Part shown: one piece after another, positions 19,405 through 27,244 of the stretch
Position numbering within the stretch: the stretch's first letter is position 1
How the letters are laid out: the number at the start of each line of letters is the position of its first letter
From: CAVPCY01 sp963702525
GTDB taxonomy: Bacteria; Actinomycetota; Coriobacteriia; Anaerosomatales; PHET01
Assembly (NCBI GenBank): GCA_963702525.1
Contig: CAVPCY010000027.1
Coordinates: forward strand, 1-56,517
Reading direction: 5' to 3'
Length of the DNA stretch: 56,517 nt
Translations under genes and position numbers: made by a program
The notes under the pieces: model-generated
Databases searched by the model: none
Seen by the model: the letters and a program-made list of their open reading frames with translations, nothing else
What the model was told of the DNA's origin: nothing

Positions 19405-21903
19405 TTACCCCACGCTGGTGCGCCCTTTGCCGCCCTTCGCCGCCTTGCCCTTGCCGCGTGCCGGCTTCTTCGCAGCCGCCTCGGCCTTGCTGGGGCAGTC
19501 GGGGTCGACGCAGATCCGCCACGGACCGCGGCCGGTCTGCACGACGATCTTGGGCGAGCCGCACGGCTCGCACACCTCGCCGGTCGGCTCGATCTCGCCA
19601 CGCTGCGGCAGCGGGTAGCTCACGCCGCACTGGTCGTAGTTGGTGCAGCGCACGAAGCGCTTGAGGGTGCGCGGCGAGCGGATGACCTTGAGGTCGCCCT
19701 GGCGGCCCTCCTCGGCGCACTTCGAGCACGCGCCGATGATGACCTCGGGCTCGTAGTTGGTGGGGCACTTGGGGTCGAGGCACACGACGCGCGGCTTGGT
19801 CCGGAACTGGATCACCCGCACCTGCGGCGTGCCGCACTCGGGGCACAACTCGTCGACCGCCTCGATCTTGCCCTGCGGCAGCGGGTAGGTGACGTCGCAC
19901 TCCGGCCACCCCGAGCAACCCACGAACTGGCCCTTGGTCTTCGGCGAGCTCTTGACGAGCAGGTCGTGCCCGCTCTTGGGGCAGCTTCCGACCTTCGCGT
20001 CAGCGGCGGTCGCCTCCTTGAGCGTCTCGCCCACCTCGGCGGCCTTGGGGATCAGCTCGTCCATCACCTTGCCGAGAAGCTGCCGAGAGTGATCGACGAC
20101 GTCCTCACGCGTCACACGGCCGTTCGCGATGTCGTCCATCTCGCTCTCGAGCTCGGCGGTCATGCCCGGCGTGGTGATGCGCGGGGCGAACGCCGAGAGC
20201 GCGTCGATGACCGCGCGGCCCAGACATGTGGGCTCGATGGGGTCGTTCTCGGTGTAGCGGACCTCCTCGAGGCGCTCGATGATCGCGTGACGCGTGGCCT
20301 TGGTGCCAAGCCCGCGCTTCTCCATCTCCTGGATGAGCTTGCCTTGGCTGTAGCGCGCCGGCGGCTCGGTCTGCTTCTCGAACAACTCGGCGCCGAGGAA
20401 GGCCACCGTGTCACCTTCGTGGAGCGCGGGGAGCTGCTCGTCTTTCTTGAGGCCGTACGGGTAGATCGCCCGGTAGCCCGGTTCCACGAGCACGTCGCCC
20501 TTGGCCACGAACGGTTCGCTGGCAACCTCGACGACGACCTTGGTGCCCTCGATGACCGCCGCGTCCGAGAGCGTGGCCAGGAACCGGCGCGCCACGAGGT
20601 TGTAGAGCTTCCACTCCTCGGGCTTGAGCTTGTCAGGATCGCCTGCGCCCGTGGGATGGATCGGCGGGTGGTCGGTCGTCTCCTTGGCGCCTCGCGTTGC
20701 GTGAAGCGGACCGGACTGGATGCGGTGCACGTGCTCGCGGTAGACCGGCACCTCCTCGAGCGTGCGCAGGATGCCGGTGATGTCGAGCGAGGGCGGGTAG
20801 ACGGTGTTGTCGACACGCGGGTAGCTGATCATGCCGTTCATGTAGAGCGTCTCGGCGATCCGCATCGCCCGGGCGGGGCTGAGCCCCTCGGCGGCGGCTG
20901 CGGCCTGCAGGGCGGTGGTGTTGAACGGGGTGGGCGGCTTGGCCTGACGGCGCTTCTTCTCGGCCGAGGTGACCGTGCCGCTCGTGGCGCCGGCGACCGC
21001 GGCCATGACGGCTTGCGCCTCCTCGGCGCTCTTGAAGCGGTCCGTAGCGTGTCCGGCGCCGAACTCCGCGCCGCCTTGACCGGCAGCCTTGGTGCGAAAG
21101 CCGGCCTTGACCTGCCAGTACACCTCAGGCACGAACGCCTCGCGCTCCAGCTCGCGCTCCACGATCAGCGCGAGCGTGGGCGTCTGGACGCGACCGGCGC
21201 TCTTCACGTTGCCGAAGCCCGAGTACTTGGCCATGGTGAGATAGCGCGTGAGCACGGCGCCCCACACCAGGTCGATGTCTTGGCGCGACTCGCCGGCCTG
21301 CGCAAGGCAGTCGTCCACCGCGGTCAGTTCCGAGAACGCCCGCTCGATCTCCTCTTTGGTGATCGCCGAGAACCGCGCGCGCTGCACGGTCGCGGTGGAG
21401 TTGACCGCGGTCATGAGCGAGCGCGCATCGCTGCCGATAAGCTCGCCCTCGCGGTCGAAGTCGGTCGCGATGATGATGCGGTCGGCCTTCTTGGCGAGGC
21501 TCTTGAGCGCGCGGATTATCTCGCGCTCGGCGGGCACCTTGCCGATCGGCGCCCACACGAGGTACGGCAGCGAGGCGAGCTTCCACGTCTTGAGATCCAG
21601 GCCGTCGGCGGTGAAGGGCTTGCGCTTGGGCCACGGAGGCGTGGGCAACGTGTCGGGGATTCGCGCCGTCGTCGCCGCGCCCTCCTCCCACACCGCCTTC
21701 CACTGCTTGTCGTGCACCAGCTGCAGCGGAAAATCGACGCCGAGGATGTGCCCCTTCAGGCCGATCGCGATCCAGTCCTCCTCGTCGCGACGAAACGAGT
21801 AGGTGGGCGTGTTGTAGACCTTGTCGGCCTTGGGCTTGCCCACGGCCAGGATCTCCGCGAGCTTCTTGGCGGCGATGTTCTTCTCGGTGACGACCAGATT
21901 CAC
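19405..21903 (-). CDS. topA: DNA topoisomerase I, archaeal-type (type IA)
   Basis: Relaxes negative supercoils. Unbroken, about 832 codons from the GTG at 21903, chosen because a GGGAAGG site lies eight bases upstream. The Toprim domain opens NLVVTEKNIAAKKLAEILA and includes IIIATDFDREGELIG. The active-site Tyr (residue 361) is in YPRVDNTVYP, the archaeal form; bacterial TopA normally has YMRTDS. The C-terminal third carries at least four Cys zinc ribbons (CPKSGHDLL.., CPECGTPQ, CSKC, CEPCGSPK) and a Lys/Gly tail. Overall organisation resembles euryarchaeal topoisomerase I, suggesting ancient transfer. Confidence 0.93.
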   Translation of the reverse strand: MNLVVTEKNIAAKKLAEILAVGKPKADKVYNTPTYSFRRDEEDWIAIGLKGHILGVDFPLQLVHDKQWKAVWEEGAATTARIPDTLPTPPWPKRKPFTADGLDLKTWKLASLPYLVWAPIGKVPAEREIIRALKSLAKKADRIIIATDFDREGELIGSDARSLMTAVNSTATVQRARFSAITKEEIERAFSELTAVDDCLAQAGESRQDIDLVWGAVLTRYLTMAKYSGFGNVKSAGRVQTPTLALIVERELEREAFVPEVYWQVKAGFRTKAAGQGGAEFGAGHATDRFKSAEEAQAVMAAVAGATSGTVTSAEKKRRQAKPPTPFNTTALQAAAAAEGLSPARAMRIAETLYMNGMISYPRVDNTVYPPSLDITGILRTLEEVPVYREHVHRIQSGPLHATRGAKETTDHPPIHPTGAGDPDKLKPEEWKLYNLVARRFLATLSDAAVIEGTKVVVEVASEPFVAKGDVLVEPGYRAIYPYGLKKDEQLPALHEGDTVAFLGAELFEKQTEPPARYSQGKLIQEMEKRGLGTKATRHAIIERLEEVRYTENDPIEPTCLGRAVIDALSAFAPRITTPGMTAELESEMDDIANGRVTREDVVDHSRQLLGKVMDELIPKAAEVGETLKEATAADAKVGSCPKSGHDLLVKSSPKTKGQFVGCSGWPECDVTYPLPQGKIEAVDELCPECGTPQVRVIQFRTKPRVVCLDPKCPTNYEPEVIIGACSKCAEEGRQGDLKVIRSPRTLKRFVRCTNYDQCGVSYPLPQRGEIEPTGEVCEPCGSPKIVVQTGRGPWRICVDPDCPSKAEAAAKKPARGKGKAAKGGKGRTSVG

Positions 21904-21973
21904 GCGCACGACCTTCCCGGGTCCAAAGTATCGGTGCCGAGTATACACACGGCAGTCAACCCCTCTTTAGAAC

Positions 21974-22012
21974 GCGCGGAGTTAGCGGACGCTTGCCGCA
22001 CGGTTTCCGCGC
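21974..22012 (-). other. Structured spacer between the HD gene and topA
   Basis: GCGCGGA (21974-21980) pairs with TCCGCGC (22006-22012) around an inner GCGG/CCGC stem. It sits in the 182-base gap after the HD gene stop and upstream of topA on the minus strand. It could be a terminator for the hyp/HD unit, but no U-run is present. Confidence 0.3.
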
Positions 22013-22085
22013 AGGTGAGGGTGGTGGTTTCGAGCCCGAGAACGGCGCTGGGCGCGGCAACTGGCGCGTGGTGCGAGTGGCGGTT

Positions 22086-22640
22086 CTACAGACCGATCTC
22101 GCCGGCTCGCTGCTGCATCGCGTGAAGCGCCAACCCCAGGAACTCCTCGCGCTCCAAGCCGAGCGCCTCGTGACCCGCCATCTGCTCGCGATTCGCACCC
22201 CTCGCGAACGCCTTCTCCTTCCAGCGCTTCTTGAGGCTGCGCACCTCCACGCCGGCCAGGTCCTTCTCCGGGCGCACCAGCGCTGCCGCCACGATGAAGC
22301 CCGTGGTCGGATCGGCGCACCACAGTGCGTGGTCCATGGGCGTCTCGCGTTCGGCCTTGCAGGCGTGCGCGAGGATCGCGTGCAGCATCTCGTCGTCGAC
22401 GAGCCCGGCGAGCTGCTCGGCGGTTATCAGCCCGTGACGATCGGGGTCGTCGGCGGTCTCGGCGTAGTCGAGGTCGTGCAGCAGTCCGGCAAGCCCCCAG
22501 CGCTCGACATCGGCCTCGGCCAACCCCAGCCGGCTCGCAAGCGCGCCCATGATGATCTCGGTGGCGACGCAGTGCGAGACCAGGTTGCGCTGCGGGATGC
22601 GCTCGGTGACGAGCGCGTACGCCTCGTCGCGCGATATCAC
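22086..22640 (-). CDS. HD-domain phosphohydrolase-like protein
   Basis: 184 residues, unbroken. The HD signature is present: a His in RNLVSHCVATEIIM, LAGLLHDLDYAET with the His-Asp pair, then HAILAHACK. These residues bind metal in HD hydrolases. The GTG start overlaps the hypB stop by four bases and has an AGGAG site. The substrate is unknown; the family acts on phosphate esters or nucleotides. Co-translation with hypB is a context hint only. Confidence 0.85.
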   Translation of the reverse strand: MISRDEAYALVTERIPQRNLVSHCVATEIIMGALASRLGLAEADVERWGLAGLLHDLDYAETADDPDRHGLITAEQLAGLVDDEMLHAILAHACKAERETPMDHALWCADPTTGFIVAAALVRPEKDLAGVEVRSLKKRWKEKAFARGANREQMAGHEALGLEREEFLGLALHAMQQRAGEIGL

Positions 22641-23318
22641 CGGGGCTCCTTGCCCGCCGCGGCGCGGACCACCTCGATGCGCGCGGCGAGCCACTCGGCC
22701 CACTGCATCGATGCCCTGGCCCTTGGTCGCGGCGATCCGGAAGATCGGCGCCTTGGGGTTGAGCGAGCGCACCACACCGTCGAACTCGGCCTCGTCGAAG
22801 TCGAAGAACGACATCGTGTCGACCTTGTTCAAGATGACGGCCTCGGAGATCTGGAAGATGCCCGGGTACTTGTAGGGCTTGTCGTGTCCCTCGGGCACCG
22901 AGAGGATCATCACCTTGGCGTGCTCGCCCAGGTAGAACTCGGTGGGGCACACGAGGTTGCCCACGTTCTCGACGATGATGAGGTCGAGCTCGTCGAGCGG
23001 CAGCGCGTCGACCGCGCGCTTGATCATGTCGCTCTCCAGGTGGCACGCGCCGCCGGTGTTGATCTGCACGGCCGGGATACCGTGGGCCTTGACCTTCTCG
23101 GCGTCGACCTTGCTCGCGATGTCGCCTTCGATGACCGCGATGCCGTACCGGTCGCGAAGCGCCGCGATCGTGGCCAGGATCGTCGAGGTCTTGCCGGCGC
23201 CCGGTGACGCCATCAAGTCGAGCACGAAGACGCCGGCCTCGTCGAAGCGCGTCCGGTTCGCGGCGGCCAGCTTCTCGTTGCGGTCGAGAATCGGCTTCGA
23301 GACATCGATGGTGGCCAT
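22637..23318 (-). CDS. hypB: Hydrogenase nickel incorporation GTPase HypB (frameshift near C-terminus)
   Basis: SIMIBI GTPase that drives nickel delivery to [NiFe]-hydrogenase. P-loop MASPGAGKTSTIL, VIEGDIASKVDAEKV, metal-site Cys-His in NTGGACHLES, IIVENVGNLVCPTEF and the NKVD guanine motif. It lacks the N-terminal CxxCGC nickel site and the His-rich stretch of some HypB proteins. An indel near 22690 shifts the last ~25 codons, which then read MQWAEWLAARIEVVRAAAG to the stop at 22637. About 227 codons. Confidence 0.95.
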
Positions 23319-23324
23319 GCGCGG

Positions 23325-23714
23325 CTACTCCTCGGCACCACGGTCGTCCGCACCAGCGGCGACCTCGTCGGGTTGTTCTGCCTCGATGGAATCGATCCTC
23401 AGCTCGCGGCCCTGAAGCGGGGTCACGTTGAGCGACTCGCAGACGGGACAGATCATCTGGAAGCGGTCGTGGTCGTAGTCGGCCCCGCAGCTGTTGCAGT
23501 GCGAGCGGGCCGGGATGCTGTTGACGGTGAGCGTCGCGCCCTCGGCGATCGTGCCGGGCGTGAGCGACTCGAACGCGAACTGCAGCGCGAAGTCCTGGAT
23601 CTCGGTGAGCTCGCCCACGCTGATGCGGATCTCGGTGATCTGCGTCGCACCGGCCTTGTCGGCGGCCTCGAACGCCGAGGCGAGGATCCCTTGGGTGATT
23701 CCCATCTCGTGCAC
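23325..23714 (-). CDS. hypA: Hydrogenase maturation factor HypA
   Basis: Nickel chaperone that works with HypB. The mature N-terminus VHEMGITQGILASAF (normally MHEMSI) carries the nickel-binding His2-Glu3; the zinc site is formed by CNSCGADY and CPVCESLN. 129 residues plus an acidic C-terminal tail. The GTG start at 23714 is chosen over longer readings because it places His at position 2 and has an AGGAGGG site nine bases upstream. Ends six bases before hypB. No hydrogenase structural genes are in the window. Confidence 0.95.
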   Translation of the reverse strand: MHEMGITQGILASAFEAADKAGATQITEIRISVGELTEIQDFALQFAFESLTPGTIAEGATLTVNSIPARSHCNSCGADYDHDRFQMICPVCESLNVTPLQGRELRIDSIEAEQPDEVAAGADDRGAEE

Positions 23715-23728
23715 TTTCGGTGGCCCTC

Positions 23729-24503
23729 CTAGGCCTCGGCCGCTTCGAGGCGCTGCTGCTCGGCGATGCGCTTGGAAAGCACCATGCGCGCGAGCAACAT
23801 GCTCACCTCGTAGAGCAGGACCAACGCGCCGGCAAGTGCGCCCATCGTCACCGGCGACCAGTCCGGCGTCGCCATCGCGGCGACGACCATGATGACGACG
23901 TACGACGACACGCCAGTTCTGGCGCAGCTTCTGGTACGGAACGACGTTGAAGATCATCAGGTAGAACACGATGACGGGCAGCTGGAACCCGATGCCGAAC
24001 GCAAGCAGCATCAGCATCACGGCCTGGAACCACTTGTCGGCCAAGCCCAGCTGACCCACCAGCGAGTTCGAGGTCTGGTCGATCATCCACTCGAAGCCCA
24101 CCGGCACGACCACCATGTAGCAGAACACCACGCCGCCGATGAACAGCAGCAGCATCGCCGCGAACGTGGGTATGACGTAGCGCCTCTCCCGGGGCTTGAG
24201 CGCCGGCAGGAAGAACGCCATGACCTGCCAGATGATGATCGGGCTCGTGAGCACGATCGCCGCGTACATCGCGATCTTGAACCGGAGTGTGAACCCCTCG
24301 AACGGACCGCCCACCTTGAACTGGTCGACACCGGCAGCCTTCAGGTAAGGGAGGACCGGCTTGAGAACGAAGTCGAAGACGTCCCACGCCCACGTGTAGA
24401 GCACGAGCGTGGTCACGATGACGACCGACACGACGATGATGAGACGCTTCCGAAGCTCGGCGATGTGCTCGAAGAATGGGAGTCTCTTGGGTCCGATGGG
24501 CAT
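23729..24503 (-). CDS. tatC: Sec-independent translocase TatC (frameshifted)
   Basis: Core of the twin-arginine export channel, six membrane segments. Conserved N-terminal motif LPFFEHIAELRKRLI, with the signal-binding Glu, and the periplasmic FLPALKPRERR / GGVVFCYMVVVPVGFEW region. An indel near 23910 separates the last ~60 codons, which read MATPDWSPVTMGALAG (the usual TPDPVS region) and end in a charged tail. About 258 codons. Follows tatA by 15 bases. Confidence 0.95.
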
Positions 24504-24518
24504 GGTGGAAAGGGAGGA

Positions 24519-24848
24519 CTACTCCTCCTCGCCCTCCTCGTCCTCGTTGTCGACGGCCGCAGCCCAGATCGCCGAGGCGCCGGCGGCCTCCTCGGCAGCC
24601 TTCTTCTCCGCAGAGACGGCCGGGGTTGAGGTCGTGGTGCTCGGGGAGTTCAGACCGAAAGGATCCATGATGTCGGCGACGGGGTAGATCTCGGTCTTGA
24701 TGACGTGCTCGACGTCGGCCTGCGCCTTCTTGAACATCTGGATGGCCTTGCCCGCCGTGCGAGCGATCTCCGGGATCTTGTCGGGCCCGAAGATGATCAG
24801 CGCGAAGACCGCGATGATGAACAGCTCGTTGCCGCCGATGCCGAACAC
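24519..24848 (-). CDS. Twin-arginine translocase subunit TatA/TatB
   Basis: One N-terminal helix (NELFIIAVFALIIFGPDKIP, with the conserved FGP hinge), then an amphipathic helix (IARTAGKAIQMFKKAQADV) and a long tail ending in a nearly all-acidic stretch. 109 residues from the GTG at 24848, chosen because GGTGGGG precedes it; the open frame extends to 24884 without homology. Only one TatA/B-type gene is adjacent to tatC. The Glu after the helix start and the long tail leave TatA and TatB both possible. Confidence 0.9.
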   Translation of the reverse strand: MFGIGGNELFIIAVFALIIFGPDKIPEIARTAGKAIQMFKKAQADVEHVIKTEIYPVADIMDPFGLNSPSTTTSTPAVSAEKKAAEEAAGASAIWAAAVDNEDEEGEEE

Positions 24849-24942
24849 AACCCCACCTAACCTGACCGTTGCTGATGTGCACACGGTGATACGACTCGGA
24901 GTTCCTACTGGCGGTGCCGGCCGCCGGAGAGCACGCCGCCTC

Positions 24943-25278
24943 TTAGAAGCGGCTCGCTTCCGCCGGGTCGCTGAAGATCGGGAACACCTTGTCCAGCCCG
25001 GTGATACGGAAGATCTTCAGGATGTTGTCGCGCGTGCAGACGATCCGGACCACTCCGTCGCGTTCGCGCGCGCGCCGCAGGGCGCTCACGAGCACGCCGA
25101 GCCCGGAGCTGTCGATGAAGCCCACCTGCTCGAGGTCGACGATGACGTTGGCGCAGCCACCCTCGATCGCAGCGACCAGCTCCTGCTTCAGCCGAGGCGC
25201 CGAGTAGACGTCGACCTCTCCAACGAGCTCGACGGTGCACACCCCGTCGGCGCTGCTTGTCTTGATATCGAGATCCAT
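24943..25278 (-). CDS. STAS-domain anti-sigma factor antagonist (SpoIIAA-like)
   Basis: 111-residue single STAS domain. The phosphorylatable Ser lies in VGFIDSSGLGVLVSAL; the N-terminal strand is TVELVGEVDVYSAPRL. Proteins of this type bind and release anti-sigma serine kinases depending on phosphorylation. GAGGAG ribosome site nine bases before the ATG. It is divergently arranged with a second STAS gene 158 bases away, and no cognate kinase is in the window. Confidence 0.92.
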   Translation of the reverse strand: MDLDIKTSSADGVCTVELVGEVDVYSAPRLKQELVAAIEGGCANVIVDLEQVGFIDSSGLGVLVSALRRARERDGVVRIVCTRDNILKIFRITGLDKVFPIFSDPAEASRF

Positions 25279-25321
25279 GCCCGAAGAAGCTCCTCGCGAG
25301 TCTCATCGAACAGTGAGAAGG

Positions 25322-25350
25322 ATTGTACCGCTCGGCGGCCACCCTGACCA
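25322..25350 (-). promoter_or_regulatory. Candidate promoter of the minus-strand STAS gene
   Basis: On the minus strand, a TACAAT -10 (25322-25327) is 17 bases from TGGTCA (25345-25350), 44 bases upstream of the ATG at 25278. The -10 matches five of six consensus bases; the -35 is weak. Confidence 0.45.
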
Positions 25351-25436
25351 CTTGGAAGGCCGCGAGGAACTCTCCCGTGGAGGCCGAGTGCTAACGGGGT
25401 ACCATCTTCTACGATTCCGACCGGAGGAAGGAAGCT

Positions 25437-25787
25437 ATGGCACTCTCCATCGATCTCGCTCAAGAGCCCGCGTTCTGGGTGCTGACACTTCGAGGGGACC
25501 TCGACTACGGCGAATGCTCCGCGTTCAGGATCAACATCGACCGGATTCTCAAGTCGGCGCCTCCCGCGGCGATCGTCGATCTCTCCGAGCTCGAGTACCT
25601 GGACAGCTCGGGGCTGGGGCTGCTGCTGTCACTTTCCAAGGAGTACGGCGCTCAAGGCGGCAACCTCGTACTCGTCACCAACGAGACGGTCGACAACATC
25701 CTGTCGCTCACGCGACTCAACGGCATCTTCTCGACGGCGATCTCGCTCGAAGAGGCCAAGCAGATCGTCTCGGGCACGGTCAACTGA
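25437..25787 (+). CDS. STAS-domain anti-sigma factor antagonist, second copy
   Basis: 116-residue STAS protein on the plus strand, with a strong GGAGGAAGGAAG ribosome site. N-terminus FWVLTLRGDLDYGECSAF; phospho-site Ser in LEYLDSSGLGLLLSLSKE. Paralogous in fold to the divergent STAS gene, but the two differ clearly in sequence, so they are likely to serve different kinases or form a regulatory pair. It is one of very few genes on this strand in the first 50 kb. Confidence 0.92.
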   Translation: MALSIDLAQEPAFWVLTLRGDLDYGECSAFRINIDRILKSAPPAAIVDLSELEYLDSSGLGLLLSLSKEYGAQGGNLVLVTNETVDNILSLTRLNGIFSTAISLEEAKQIVSGTVN

Positions 25788-25831
25788 CGATCCGCCTGAC
25801 GGCCAGGCGCATCACGGGAACACGCAAAGAA

Positions 25832-25855
25832 CAAGGGCGCCCGCAGGCGCCCTTG
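25832..25855. terminator. Bidirectional terminator hairpin
   Basis: Perfect 10-base inverted repeat CAAGGGCGCC / GGCGCCCTTG with a CGCA tetraloop, between the convergent STAS gene (ends 25787) and TPR gene (ends 25883). The A/T at the stem ends could serve both directions. No long U-run. Confidence 0.75.
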
Positions 25856-25882
25856 TCGGCATCTCAGAGCTGAGGTCGCGCG

Positions 25883-26582
25883 CTACGGCGTGGTCGTAGC
25901 GGGTGCAGAACCCGTGGCGCCCTGCGACGAGCCGGCCTTCTGAAGCTCGGCGATGCGCTGCTTGGCGAAGTCGGGGTTGCCGCCCTTCGATCCCTTGGGA
26001 TCGAGCTTGAGGTACGTCTGGAACGCCGCGATCGCCTTGGCCGCCTCGTTGGTGTCGCTGTAGAAGATGCCCAGGTTGAAGAATGCGGGGCTGAACGTCG
26101 GGATCGGCCTTGGTGACGTCCTCGGCGATCTTGATGGCAGCCACGGTGTCGCCCGAGTAGAAGACGGTGATGGCGTAGTCGGTGCGGACCGGCGACTCGT
26201 CGCCCTTGACTTCGAGAGCGCGCGAGTACGCGTCCTTCGCCGCGAGCCACAGCGGCGCGAGCGCGGCCGCCGAGGTTGTCGTCCCCTGGCTGGCCTGCTC
26301 CTTGGCGATCGCCCAGTCGAAGTACGCGTTGCCCAGCGATACGAGCGCCGCGTAGTTCTTCGGGTCCGCCTGGAGCTGCGTGGTCAGCGAGTCCACCTGC
26401 GGCTGGTACTGCGCGTCAACACCCTGCGCCGCACCGTTCGTCGCAGTACCCGGCTGAGTCTGGGGCTGCGACGGCGCGAACGGGTTGGCGACGATGGTGA
26501 TGAACGACAGCACGAAGGCGACGATCAGCACGATCAGCGTCACCTTCACCCACACGGGGGAGTTCGACTTGTTGATAGCCAC
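25883..26582 (-). CDS. Membrane-anchored tetratricopeptide protein (frameshifted)
   Basis: About 233 codons. One N-terminal signal-anchor (WVKVTLIVLIVAFVLSFITI), a Gln/Pro/Thr linker, then TPR helices: YAALVSLGNAYFDWAIAKEQ, AAKDAYSRALEVKG and, after an indel near 26100, FFNLGIFYSDTNEAAKAI and AFQTYLKLDP. Ends in a Ser/Gly/Thr tail at 25883. The topology puts the repeats outside the cytoplasmic membrane, so a scaffold role in envelope assembly is plausible. Eighty-three bases downstream of a second single-helix protein that is probably co-transcribed. Confidence 0.8.
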
Positions 26583-26665
26583 TTACACGTCTCCTTCGAG
26601 TGCGCGAACACACGGCAGGAGGCCGGCTCGCGGCCTCCTATCCGGTGCACTTGCCGGCGAGGTGG

Positions 26666-27095
26666 TTACTTGGAGGTCGTCTCCGCCGAGCCGGACGGGG
26701 CGCCCGAAGCGTTCATGCTGTCGATGTCGGGGTGGCCCTGCGGAAGCTCGCCGCCCTGCATCTGCTCGGGAGTGAGCTGCGGCGCGGCCTGCTCGCCGGT
26801 CCCGCCCTGGCCCATCCCGCCCTGCTGCGGCGCACCCTGCGTAGGCGTGCTGAGGCCGCCGGTCCCGGACACAGTGGGCGTCGCGAGGCTCTGGCCCACG
26901 AAGATGCCGAGGATGACGCCGATCAGAAGGGCGACAACGCCGACGAGCGCGGTGACGGTCGTGGTGACCGTTCCCGGGAGCCGAAGAAGCCGCAGCCGGC
27001 TTCGAGCTCTTGGTACTGTCGGACGACTTGGCCGACTGCTTTGCCGGCTGCTTGGGCTGCTCGTCCTCGTCGAAGAAGAAGTCCTGGTCACTCAC
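26666..27095 (-). CDS. Single-helix membrane protein of unknown function (frameshifted)
   Basis: About 143 codons, unrecognised. Acidic start (SDQDFFFDEDEQ), a Lys/Ser/Ala-rich cytoplasmic stretch, an indel near 26990, one membrane helix (TALVGVVALLIGVILGIFVG) and a Gly/Gln/Pro-rich exported tail with no globular domain. The GTG at 27095 follows a GGAGG site. Probably translated with the TPR protein downstream. Confidence 0.65.
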
Positions 27096-27164
27096 GTCGA
27101 AAAACCTCCGTATGGTGGGGTTGGGAGCCTTGGGCACCAAACCTGTCGCTGCCTGAACCGCCGT

Positions 27165-27192
27165 AGTATATCACGCGATTCACCCGCGTTAA
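27165..27192 (-). promoter_or_regulatory. Promoter of the membrane protein-TPR unit
   Basis: Minus-strand -10 TATACT (27165-27170) and -35 TTAACG (27187-27192) separated by 16 bases, about 70 bases upstream of the GTG at 27095. Confidence 0.55.
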
Positions 27193-27244
27193 GCGAGCTC
27201 GTTCACTGCTGAGCAATGGGTGCGCCAAGGCGCGGCCGAACACA

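Noticed and set aside
18388..22125. Long plus-strand open frame of more than 1,200 codons
   Set aside because: It is antisense to mdh, the nitrilase-like gene and topA, has an Arg/Leu/His/Asp-rich composition typical of the opposite strand of high-GC genes, and matches no family.
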